This document shows, piece by piece, positions 32,808 through 39,808 of a stretch of 64,000 nucleotides of DNA. The DNA lies in NCBI RefSeq assembly GCF_014199935.1, contig NZ_JACHOP010000019.1:42470-106469 (forward strand), in the 5' to 3' direction. The DNA is from Methylorubrum rhodinum. GTDB taxonomy: Bacteria > Pseudomonadota > Alphaproteobacteria > Rhizobiales > Beijerinckiaceae. The notes beneath the pieces are model-generated. The model made no database searches. It was not told where the DNA came from and saw nothing but the letters and a program-made list of their open reading frames with translations. Each line of letters starts with the position of its first letter. Position 1 is the stretch's first letter. Position numbers and translations under genes: made by a program.

Positions 32808-34832
32808 TCACGACGCCGCCCCACCCGACTCACGCTCGCGCAGATAATCCTCGGTCGTGCGCGGCTTCGCCCGCTCCGGCGCGTGCGGGTCGAAGCCCTG
32901 GTTCAGCGCGGCTTCCACGCGGCAATCGTCGCACATCATCAGCGAGCGGATGCGCGCCTCGCCGGCCTCGCCGGTGAACATCCAGTGGCGGTCGCGCAGT
33001 TTGTCGATGACCCGCTCGATGCTGGAGCGGGTGCCGAACGGCTTGGCGCAGGCGATGCAGGCGAAGGGCTCCTCCTCTTTCACCACCCGGCGCGGCGCGG
33101 CCCAGGCGGCGAAGTCGATCTGGGGCTTGAGGTCGATCACGTCCTCCGGGCAGGTCGCGGCGCACAGCCCGCACTGGACGCACAGGCTCTCCTCGAAGGC
33201 CAGCAGCGGGCGGTCCGCGCTGTCGGTGAGCGCGTGGGTCGGGCAGGCGCCGACGCAGGACAGGCAGAGGGTGCAGTCCTGGCTGCGGAAATCGAGCCCG
33301 CCGAACGGCGCCCCGGCGGCGAGCGGCACCGCCTCCACCGGATCGGGCGCGGCGGCGTGCATCTCGCGGAAGGCGAGGCGCAGCATCTCGCGCTTGCCCC
33401 CGTCCGGCACGAAGCCCGCGGGGGTCACCGCCGTGCGGCCAGGCGCGATGTCGCGCAAGGCGGCGCCGAGCGCGTCGGGATCGTCGGTCTCGATCAGGGC
33501 GACGAGGCCGGCGCCGTAGCCGAGGGCCGCGGCGAGGGTGTCGGCGAGCGCGATGGTGCGGTGCAGGCCGTCGAGATCGTGCTTGGGCCGGGCACGCGCC
33601 AGCAACCGGATGCCGGCCGCGCCGTAGGCGAAGAGCGCCGCGAACACCTCGGGGCCGAGCTGCGTCACCTCGTTGACCCGCACCGGCAGGACGTTGGCCG
33701 GCAGGCCCTCGCCATGGCGGCCGAGTGCGTCGATCAGCGGCTCGCCGTGATCGCCGTCGTGGAACAGCACGACGGCGTCCGTTCCGCCCGCCGTTCGATA
33801 GGCGCGCATCAGCACCCGCAGGCGGCGCATCAGCGCGTCGCCGGGAGGGAGGGCGTAGCCCGCCGCCCCCGTCGGGCACACGGCGGCGCAGCTGCCGCAG
33901 CCGGCGCAGACATAAGGATCGATCGTGACGCTGTCGCCGGCCGGCGCGATGGCGCCGGTGGGGCAGATGTCGAGGCAGCGGGTGCAGCCGGTGATGCGCG
34001 AGCGCGAATGGGCGCAGAGTTCGGCGCGGAAATCGACGAAGCGGGTCTTGTCGTACTCGCCGACCAGATGGGACGCCGCCGTGATCGCCCGCTCGACCGC
34101 GGCCGGATCGCGCGGGTCGGCCCGCAGGTAGCCGCTGCGGAGGTCGTGTGCGGGAAACAGCGGCGTGCCGCCGGTGAGGTCGATCACGAGGTCGCAAGTC
34201 GAGGTCGCGCCGTCGCGGGCGGCGCCGAAATCGAGCTGCGTGCGCGAGGACGGGCTGGGCAGGGCGTAATCGTCGATGCGCAGTTCGAACGCACCGAGAT
34301 GGCCCTTCGCGGTCCGCACCGTTCCTTTCAGGATCGGGAATTCGTTGCGGTGGAGCGGGGCCACCGCGCCGGGGCGCGAGAGCAGCACCGTCACGTCGAG
34401 ATGTTCGGCCAGCCGCCGGCCCGCCTCCACCGCGACCTCGTCGCGCCCGTAGACGAGGGCGACGCCGCGGCTCTCCATCGGCACGGTCCCGGCGGTGGGC
34501 AGCGGCTCGGCGGCGGCGGCGAGAAGCGCGGCCATCTTCGGGCCGGAGCGGGCGGCCTGCGTCGACCAGCCCGCGGTCTCGCGGATCTTAGCGTAGGTGA
34601 CTTCGGTCCCAGCGCCCGTCTCCTCGGCGACCTCGTCGAACAGCGGCGCCTGCAGCGTGCAGGAGACGGTGACGGGAGCCTGCCCGGCGAGGGCCTGCCG
34701 GAAGCGGTCGAGCTCGCGCCCGCAGAGCTGGTCGGCGAGATGCACCTGCCCGCCGCAGCCCTTCTCCAGGGCGGCGGCATCGAGCGGCATCGTCTTCTCG
34801 CAGGAGCAGGCGAACACGAGACGATCGGACAC
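32808..34832 (-). CDS. Multi-cluster 4Fe-4S ferredoxin-type protein
   Basis: A 674-residue cytoplasmic iron-sulfur protein. Four ferredoxin motifs are visible: CTRCLDICPTGAI, CAGCGSCAAVCPTGA, CTLCLSCVGACPTHA and CVQCGLCAATCPEDV. Further cysteine pairs occur near the ends (ACSC at 9-11, CIAC, CDDC). Between clusters two and three lies a Rossmann-like stretch (VLFHDGDHGEPLIDALGRHG). Homologues usually sit beside formate dehydrogenase accessory genes. It starts at GTG 34832, giving VSDRLVFACSCE. The divergent partner begins 143 bases away, so the two gene sets probably share a regulatory region. Confidence 0.85.
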   Translation of the reverse strand: MSDRLVFACSCEKTMPLDAAALEKGCGGQVHLADQLCGRELDRFRQALAGQAPVTVSCTLQAPLFDEVAEETGAGTEVTYAKIRETAGWSTQAARSGPKMAALLAAAAEPLPTAGTVPMESRGVALVYGRDEVAVEAGRRLAEHLDVTVLLSRPGAVAPLHRNEFPILKGTVRTAKGHLGAFELRIDDYALPSPSSRTQLDFGAARDGATSTCDLVIDLTGGTPLFPAHDLRSGYLRADPRDPAAVERAITAASHLVGEYDKTRFVDFRAELCAHSRSRITGCTRCLDICPTGAIAPAGDSVTIDPYVCAGCGSCAAVCPTGAAGYALPPGDALMRRLRVLMRAYRTAGGTDAVVLFHDGDHGEPLIDALGRHGEGLPANVLPVRVNEVTQLGPEVFAALFAYGAAGIRLLARARPKHDLDGLHRTIALADTLAAALGYGAGLVALIETDDPDALGAALRDIAPGRTAVTPAGFVPDGGKREMLRLAFREMHAAAPDPVEAVPLAAGAPFGGLDFRSQDCTLCLSCVGACPTHALTDSADRPLLAFEESLCVQCGLCAATCPEDVIDLKPQIDFAAWAAPRRVVKEEEPFACIACAKPFGTRSSIERVIDKLRDRHWMFTGEAGEARIRSLMMCDDCRVEAALNQGFDPHAPERAKPRTTEDYLRERESGGAAS

Positions 34833-34975
34833 GGGGAAACCTGACTGCTTCGACGGAGTGCGGCCCCTTCGCGCCGGGGCCTGCATTTCATATACTCATA
34901 TCGTTCCAAACGACGAGCCGACACGCCCGCCCGGCCCTCGACGACCCGACGCCGCAGCCTCGAAGACGCCCATTC

Positions 34976-35725
34976 ATGACCCTGTTTCCGGAGGCCCGCC
35001 CGGCGGATCTCGTCCTCCCGCCGGCCTTCACCGGTGTCTTCGCCGCGGCCGGCACCGACGTGCATGGCGAGACCTGTCGGCTGGCCGCCTCGGATGCCGA
35101 GGCCGGCACGCTGGTGCTCGGCGAGCGCGACGGCATCCTGACGCTCGCCGTGGTGCTCGCCCCCGACGAGCCGCTGGCCGGCGCCCGCCGCGCGCTGTTT
35201 GCCGGGATGTGGGCGCTCAGTGAGGCCATCGGCGGCTTCGGCCCGCCGGAGATTCCGGTCGTGGTCTCCTGGCCCGACACCCTGCATTTCAACGAGGCGC
35301 GCCTCGGCGGCGGCCGGCTCGGCTGGCCGGAGGGCTGCGGCGAGGGGGATGTGCCGGACTGGCTCGTCTTCTCGGCGAGCCTCATCGCCTCGAAGCGCCA
35401 TGCGGGCGATCCGGGCCTGACGCCGGAATCGACCTCGCTCGAGGAGGAGGGGTTTCCCGCCGACCTCGCCCGACCGCTCGCCGAGAGTTTTGCCCGCTTC
35501 CTCACCAAGGCGTTCGAGATCTGGACCGAGGACGGGTTTCAGCACCTCGCCGGGCGCTACCTCGACCATCTCGCCCTGCCGCCCCACGCCCGGGAGGCGC
35601 AGATCGTGGACGACGGCGACCTGCGCCTGACCTTCGCCCCCGGCCTCAGCGAGGACCGGCCGCTGCTGCCCGCCCTCGTGCAACCGGCGTGGTGCGATCC
35701 CGAGACCGGGACGGTGCGGCTGTGA
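34976..35725 (+). CDS. Biotin/lipoate-protein ligase-like protein (DUF4444 type)
   Basis: The 249-residue product resembles the biotin/lipoate ligase-like family with a C-terminal DUF4444 region. Blocks include LPPAFTGVFAAAGTD, LTLAVVLAPDEPLAGARRA, GPPEIPVVVSWPDTL and EARLGGGRLGWP, followed by WLVFSASLIASK. The biotin ligase nucleotide motif (GRGRRG-type) and the catalytic lysine of true ligases are not apparent, so ligase activity is doubtful. It opens the accessory operon of the formate dehydrogenase, overlapping the next gene by four bases (GTGA). It may be a scaffold or maturation factor. Confidence 0.75.
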   Translation: MTLFPEARPADLVLPPAFTGVFAAAGTDVHGETCRLAASDAEAGTLVLGERDGILTLAVVLAPDEPLAGARRALFAGMWALSEAIGGFGPPEIPVVVSWPDTLHFNEARLGGGRLGWPEGCGEGDVPDWLVFSASLIASKRHAGDPGLTPESTSLEEEGFPADLARPLAESFARFLTKAFEIWTEDGFQHLAGRYLDHLALPPHAREAQIVDDGDLRLTFAPGLSEDRPLLPALVQPAWCDPETGTVRL

Positions 35726-36279
35726 GCGCCCATCGGCTGCCGCGTACCCTGCGGCTCGACCCGTCCGACACCTTCGTCTTCGCTGAGGCTGCCGAGCCCG
35801 GCGAGTGGGCGGTGACGGGCTCGTTTCTCTTTCTCGATTCCGACCCCGCAGAACTCACCGGCAAGGCGCGCGCCGCCTTCCGCTCGGGCTTTGCCGGCGT
35901 GCGCTCGCTCGGCTTCTCGACCCTCGTCGTGGTGAGCGAGGCGAGCGAGGCCGAGCGCACGGAGGCGGTGGAGACGCTCGCCCGCCACATCTTGGAACGC
36001 TTCGGCGCGCCGAACCTCGCGGCGGCCCGTGGCGCGGCGGAGGAGGAGATCGCGGTGGCGGCCTCTCTCTGCAATCTGCCCGTCGGCAGCGTCGTGGCGA
36101 TGCACCGCACGGTGGACGGCGGCGAGATCCACGAAAGTTTCCGTACGCTCCACCAGCGGGCGCCGGGGGCCGACCCGCTCCACGCCCGCGCCTTCCACTT
36201 CGTCGAGACCGACGAGGAGGGGCCGGAGGAGGAGGCCGACTTGGTCGGCATGGTGCGGGGCAGCGAGCCGAGGCGTTGA
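35722..36279 (+). CDS. DUF6505 family protein
   Basis: The 185-residue product matches the DUF6505 group found in formate dehydrogenase gene clusters of Rhizobiales: RLPRTLRLDPSDTFVFAEAA at the start, AVTGSFLF, and GFAGVRSLGFSTLVVVSEA centrally, with a very acidic C-terminus. No signal peptide, cysteine cluster or catalytic motif is visible, so it is probably a cytoplasmic assembly factor. The GTG start overlaps the stop of the ligase-like gene. Confidence 0.75.
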   Translation: MSAHRLPRTLRLDPSDTFVFAEAAEPGEWAVTGSFLFLDSDPAELTGKARAAFRSGFAGVRSLGFSTLVVVSEASEAERTEAVETLARHILERFGAPNLAAARGAAEEEIAVAASLCNLPVGSVVAMHRTVDGGEIHESFRTLHQRAPGADPLHARAFHFVETDEEGPEEEADLVGMVRGSEPRR

Positions 36280-36317
36280 GCGAGTGTAGGATGAGCGCCG
36301 TGTTCCGGCGTGCTCCA

Positions 36318-36446
36318 ACCCAACCCCCTCATCCTGAGGTGCCGCGAAGCGGCCTCGAAGGAGGGCTCCAGGGATCGCGCGGCCGGCTGGAGCCCTCCTT
36401 CGAGGCTGCGCTTCGCTCCGCACCTCAGGATGAGGGAGTTGGGTGG
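36318..36446. repeat. Palindromic repeat family A, copy 4
   Basis: The longest copy: CCCAACCCCCTCATCCTGAG on the left is mirrored by CTCAGGATGAGGGAGTTGGG on the right, with the central CTCGAAGGAGGGCTCC / GGAGCCCTCCTTCGAGG pair. It interrupts the accessory operon between the DUF6505 and DUF6352 genes. Confidence 0.88.
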
Positions 36447-36486
36447 GGAAAAGTGCGATGTCGGGCGGCCTTGAGACGATGAGACG

Positions 36487-37488
36487 ATGACCGAGTTCTG
36501 GGTTTCGAGCGGCCACCACCTGACGCAGCGCACCGAGGGCGGTGGGCTCGCGGTGACGGACGAGTTGATCCTCGCCTACCTCGCCCGGCCCGAACTGGTG
36601 CCGCCGGACGAGGCCTGCGAGGCCGAGCGGGCGCTTCACGCCGCGCTGATGGCCGACCCGCGCTGCCCCATCCCGCGCAGTGACTTGCAAAAAATCGCCG
36701 ATCTGGACGCCCGCGAGAATTGGGAGGTGATGCTGGCCTTCCGCGACCGGCTGCTCGCCGCCCGCTCGGTCGAGGCGGCCTATCTCGCGCTGATCCGCGG
36801 TGGATTGCAGGGCGTGCCGGGGCTGTTCCTGAACCAGCTCTGCCACCTGATCCTGCGCAACGCGCTCGATGCCTGCGACGACCCGTTCGTGCTGCGCGCG
36901 GCCGAACTGTTCTTCCGCCCACAGCGGGTCAGCCTGCATGAGGGGGCGGTGCTGCTCGCCGATGCGGAGGTGATCGAGGCGCGCGAAGGCTCGGCCCCGC
37001 TCCCGCCGCTCGTCGGCATGCTCGGCAAGGAAGCGGCCAACGAACTCGACGTCCTCAACGACGAGAACGCCTGGACCTACTGGAGCCGCTCCGACGCCTT
37101 CACCGTGGCGCTCAACCTCGCGAGCCAGAAGGCGCGCGACGGGCTCGCCCGCGCCATCGAGAGTTTCGTCGGCCATCTGCTGAACGCCGAGGTGCGGGTC
37201 GAAACCCGCGACGGGTTGGAGGACCCGGACTGGCGTTGGTTCGTCGGGCTCGACGCGGAGGGCACGCGGTTGGGCAACGCGCTCTGGAACGGCGAGGCAT
37301 TGGATGCCGCCGCCCGCGAGCGCCTGCTCGTCGTCTTCGCGCTGACCTTCGCCGATCCGGCCCGCGTCGATCCGCGGGTCGGCGACAGGCCGGTCTATCT
37401 CCTGCTCGCCATGAACGCGCAGAAGTCCGTGACGCTCAAGCCCCACAACCTCGTCGTCGGCCTGCCGCTCGCCGACCGCGCCGCCTGA
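36487..37488 (+). CDS. DUF6352 family protein
   Basis: The 333-residue product shows the DUF6352 pattern: MTEFWVSSGHHLTQR, GGLAVTDELILAYLARPEL, LFLNQLCHLILRNALDACDD, and AAELFFRPQRVSLHEGAVLLADAE. It is rich in helices, has no signal peptide, and contains no known catalytic motif. The family is found almost only in formate dehydrogenase clusters, so a role in folding, metal loading or targeting of the enzyme is likely. The DUF3305 gene follows after nine bases. Confidence 0.78.
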   Translation: MTEFWVSSGHHLTQRTEGGGLAVTDELILAYLARPELVPPDEACEAERALHAALMADPRCPIPRSDLQKIADLDARENWEVMLAFRDRLLAARSVEAAYLALIRGGLQGVPGLFLNQLCHLILRNALDACDDPFVLRAAELFFRPQRVSLHEGAVLLADAEVIEAREGSAPLPPLVGMLGKEAANELDVLNDENAWTYWSRSDAFTVALNLASQKARDGLARAIESFVGHLLNAEVRVETRDGLEDPDWRWFVGLDAEGTRLGNALWNGEALDAAARERLLVVFALTFADPARVDPRVGDRPVYLLLAMNAQKSVTLKPHNLVVGLPLADRAA

Positions 37489-37497
37489 GGATCGAGC

Positions 37498-38004
37498 ATG
37501 ACCCCCGAGGATCGCTTCGAGGTCGGCATCATCGTCGCCCGCCGCCGGCTCAAGGGGCCGTGGGCGAGCCATGCCTGGATGCCCGTGGCGGCACTTCCGG
37601 CGGCGCCCGCCGCGCCGGCCTGGACCCCGCTCGGCGAGACCGAGGACGAGGCGACCTTCTACGCCGGCGCCTACGAGGTCTCGCTGCATGTGGCCGAGAC
37701 CGCGCATTACCGCGACAACCTCGTCTCGGGCCAACCCTCGCTCTGGGTGGCGCTCCGCGCCACGGGCGACGAGACCTACGAGATCGCCACCGTCACCGCC
37801 GACCCCTACGAGGGCGAGGCGATGGCCGAAGGCATCGGCGAGATCGTCGAGGCGGTGGCGATGCCCCCCGAGATCCAGGCCAAGCTCTTGGCCTTCTTCG
37901 AAGCCTTCCACATCGAGCGCACCTTCGAGAAGCGCAAGCGCGACCGCGCCGACCCGGAGGCGCTCGCCCGCCGCGCCCGGATCGAGTCGGGGAGGGGGGA
38001 ATGA
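37498..38004 (+). CDS. DUF3305 family protein
   Basis: A 168-residue protein with the DUF3305 signature: GIIVARRRLKGPWASHAW, FYAGAYEVSLHVAETAHYRD, SLWVALRATGDE and VEAVAMPPEIQ, with a basic end (FEKRKRDRADPEALARRAR). DUF3305 and DUF3306 proteins are encoded side by side in many proteobacterial formate dehydrogenase operons. The exact function is unknown. The stop overlaps the DUF3306 start (ATGA). Confidence 0.82.
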   Translation: MTPEDRFEVGIIVARRRLKGPWASHAWMPVAALPAAPAAPAWTPLGETEDEATFYAGAYEVSLHVAETAHYRDNLVSGQPSLWVALRATGDETYEIATVTADPYEGEAMAEGIGEIVEAVAMPPEIQAKLLAFFEAFHIERTFEKRKRDRADPEALARRARIESGRGE

Positions 38005-38750
38005 GCGACGGCTTCCTCTCCCGCTGGGCCCGCCGCAAGGAGGCGGTGAAGGCCGCGGAGCAGAACGTGGCGCAGGAGGCGCCTGTCCCCTCCCCCTTGT
38101 GGGGAGGGGTAGGGGTGGGGGTGGTGCAGGATGAGGCGGGAGCGGTGCCTCCTGCACCACCCCCACCTCCTCCCTCCTCCCCGCAAGGGGGAGGAGAGGC
38201 GCCCGACCTTGAGGCGCTCGGTGATCGAACGGCGGCTTCGGAAGTGCCTGCCGACACCGACCAGCATCTCCTCGACCTTCCCTCCCTCGATGCTCTCACC
38301 CCCGACACCGACCTCACGCCCTTCCTGCGCACCGGCGTCCCCTCGGCGCTGCGCAACGCGGCTTTGCGGCGGATGTGGTCGCTCGATCCGTCGATCCGCG
38401 ACTTCGTCAGCGAGGCGCGGGAATACGCCTACGACTGGAACACGCCGGGCGGCGTGCCGGGGATGGGGCCGCTACTGCCGGGCGACGACGTGAAGGCGAT
38501 GCTCGGTCGGCTGTTCCGCGACCCCGCGGAGGCGAAACCCGAAGCCGGATCGCCGGCCGACGCGCCCGAACCGGAGCCCACCGAGTCGCCGGAAACGGGG
38601 GTCGCGGAGGCCGCCGACGAAGTGCCCGCGCCCGAACCGGAGCCTGCGCAAGCTTCGATTGTATCTGCCGAACCGCCTCAGCCCAAAGCGGCCGAAGCGC
38701 CGCGGCCGGAACCGCGGCTGCGGCGTCACGGAGGGGCGAAGCCCGCGTAA
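38001..38750 (+). CDS. DUF3306 family protein with in-frame repeat insertion
   Basis: The 249-residue product begins with the family's N-terminal MSDGFLSRWARRKEAVK and has the DUF3306 core at ~85-160 (DLTPFLRTGVPSALRNAALR, then RRMWSLDPSIRDFV and AYDWNTPGGVPG). Residues ~29-67 are encoded by a complete family B palindromic repeat read in frame, giving a Gly/Val/Pro-rich stretch (SPLWGGVGVGVV and PPAPPPPPPSSPQGGG). That stretch interrupts the link between the N-terminal helix and the core. A long Pro/Glu/Ala-rich tail follows. The repeat lies in a probably flexible linker, so the protein may still be functional. Confidence 0.82.
   Translation: MSDGFLSRWARRKEAVKAAEQNVAQEAPVPSPLWGGVGVGVVQDEAGAVPPAPPPPPPSSPQGGGEAPDLEALGDRTAASEVPADTDQHLLDLPSLDALTPDTDLTPFLRTGVPSALRNAALRRMWSLDPSIRDFVSEAREYAYDWNTPGGVPGMGPLLPGDDVKAMLGRLFRDPAEAKPEAGSPADAPEPEPTESPETGVAEAADEVPAPEPEPAQASIVSAEPPQPKAAEAPRPEPRLRRHGGAKPA
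38086..38198. repeat. Palindromic repeat family B, copy 2 (inside a CDS)
   Basis: Left arm TCCCCTCCCCCTTGTGGGG and GGGGTGGGGGTGG, then CAGGATGAGG; right arm CACCACCCCCACCTCCTCC and CCCCGCAAGGGGGAGGAG. It is fully contained in the DUF3306 gene and keeps the frame open, unlike the intergenic copies at 24.5 and 45.6 kb. Confidence 0.88.
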
Positions 38751-38766
38751 TTCAGGCAAAATCCGA

Positions 38767-38795
38767 TTGCGGCCAACACAAACGCTTTTTATTAT
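38767..38795 (+). promoter_or_regulatory. Candidate sigma-70-type promoter for the fdh3 structural unit
   Basis: TTGCGG (38767-38772) and TATTAT (38790-38795) are separated by exactly 17 bases in an unusually A/T-rich patch of a very G/C-rich region. It lies 42 bases before the chaperone gene and so could drive torD-type chaperone, small Tat protein and fdh3ABC separately from the DUF accessory genes. Confidence 0.5.
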
Positions 38796-38837
38796 CGATC
38801 CAAACAAGCGGTCCTGGGGTATGGGCTCGGAGGGACG

Positions 38838-39473
38838 GTGGGTTCTGTGGCGTCGGTGGTGGGATTGACCGAGGGAGCGGCGCCGGGGGCTTCCCCCGTG
38901 ATCGACGACGTCGATCAGTTGCGCGCCCGGCACTACGACCTGCTGGCTGCCCTGCTCGGCCGGGCGCCGGACGTGGCCCTGCTCGATGCGCTCGGGGAGA
39001 TGGAGGGCGGCGAGGGCGTTCTCGGCCGTCACCTGTCCGATCTCAGCCGGGCCGCCGCCACGACCTCGGCGCAGGCGATCGAGCGCGAGTTCTTCGAGCT
39101 GTTCGTCGGCGTCGGTCGCGGCGAACTTCTGCCTTACGCCTCCTACTACCTCACCGGCTTCCTCAACGAGCGCCCGCTCGCCCGCGTGCGCGAAGACTTC
39201 TCCGCCCTCGGCATCGAGCGCGGCGAGGCGATGAGCGAGCCGGAGGATCACCTCGCGATGCTCCTCGAAGTCATGGCCGGCCTCGCCGCCGGGCGGTTCG
39301 AGGCGGAGCCCGGGATGCAGGCGCGCTTCTTCGCCCGGCACGTCGCGCCGTGGGCGACCCGCTTCTTCGCCGACTTGGAGCAGGCCAAGGCGGCGCGGTT
39401 CTACCGGACGGTCGGGGAACTCGGCCGGACCTTCATCGAGATCGAGACCGAAGCCTTCGCGATGGAAGGCTGA
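38838..39473 (+). CDS. TorD/DmsD-type molybdoenzyme chaperone
   Basis: The 211-residue all-helical protein belongs to the TorD family of chaperones. These bind Tat signal peptides of molybdoenzymes and hold them until the cofactor is loaded. Recognisable parts are RARHYDLLAALLGRAPD, EREFFELFVGVGRGELLPYASYYLTGFLNERPL (two adjoining blocks) and SEPEDHLAMLLEVMAGL. The GTG at 38838 has GGAGGGA closely upstream; a GTG at 38847 is an equally good alternative. It precedes the Tat-signal-bearing Fdh3 proteins, its probable clients. Confidence 0.87.
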   Translation: MGSVASVVGLTEGAAPGASPVIDDVDQLRARHYDLLAALLGRAPDVALLDALGEMEGGEGVLGRHLSDLSRAAATTSAQAIEREFFELFVGVGRGELLPYASYYLTGFLNERPLARVREDFSALGIERGEAMSEPEDHLAMLLEVMAGLAAGRFEAEPGMQARFFARHVAPWATRFFADLEQAKAARFYRTVGELGRTFIEIETEAFAMEG

Positions 39474-39552
39474 CGTCGAACGCCGCTCCGGCGGTGAAAG
39501 AGTCACGCGCGGACGGATCATCCGAGGATGAGGCGCCGCCAGGGGAGACGGG

Positions 39553-39801
39553 ATGATGGCACAGGACGGGAAGACGCTCGGTCGCCGGCAGTTCTTCCGC
39601 GCGCTCGGCGGCAGCACGGTGGCGGTGGCCGCCGCGGTCGCCTCGCCGATGGGGGCGACCGAGGCCCAGGCCTACGATCCGGGCAACGACGAGACCAAGA
39701 GCCGCTACCGCGAGAGCGACCACGTCAAGGCGTTCTACCGCACCAACGGGTACGAGACCTTGAAGAAGAACATGGACCCGACGTCCACCGGACCGAAGTG
39801 A
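39553..39801 (+). CDS. Small Tat-targeted formate dehydrogenase-region protein
   Basis: An 82-residue protein with a twin-arginine signal (LGRRQFFRALGGSTVAVAAA, residues ~9-28). A ~40-residue polar tail follows (YDPGNDETKSRYRESDHVKA, then FYRTNGYETLK). It corresponds to the family known only as 'formate dehydrogenase region Tat target', always next to the large subunit gene. It may be a small extra subunit or help co-export of the complex. It ends seven bases before fdh3A. Confidence 0.85.
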   Translation: MMAQDGKTLGRRQFFRALGGSTVAVAAAVASPMGATEAQAYDPGNDETKSRYRESDHVKAFYRTNGYETLKKNMDPTSTGPK

Positions 39802-39808
39802 GGCGGCG

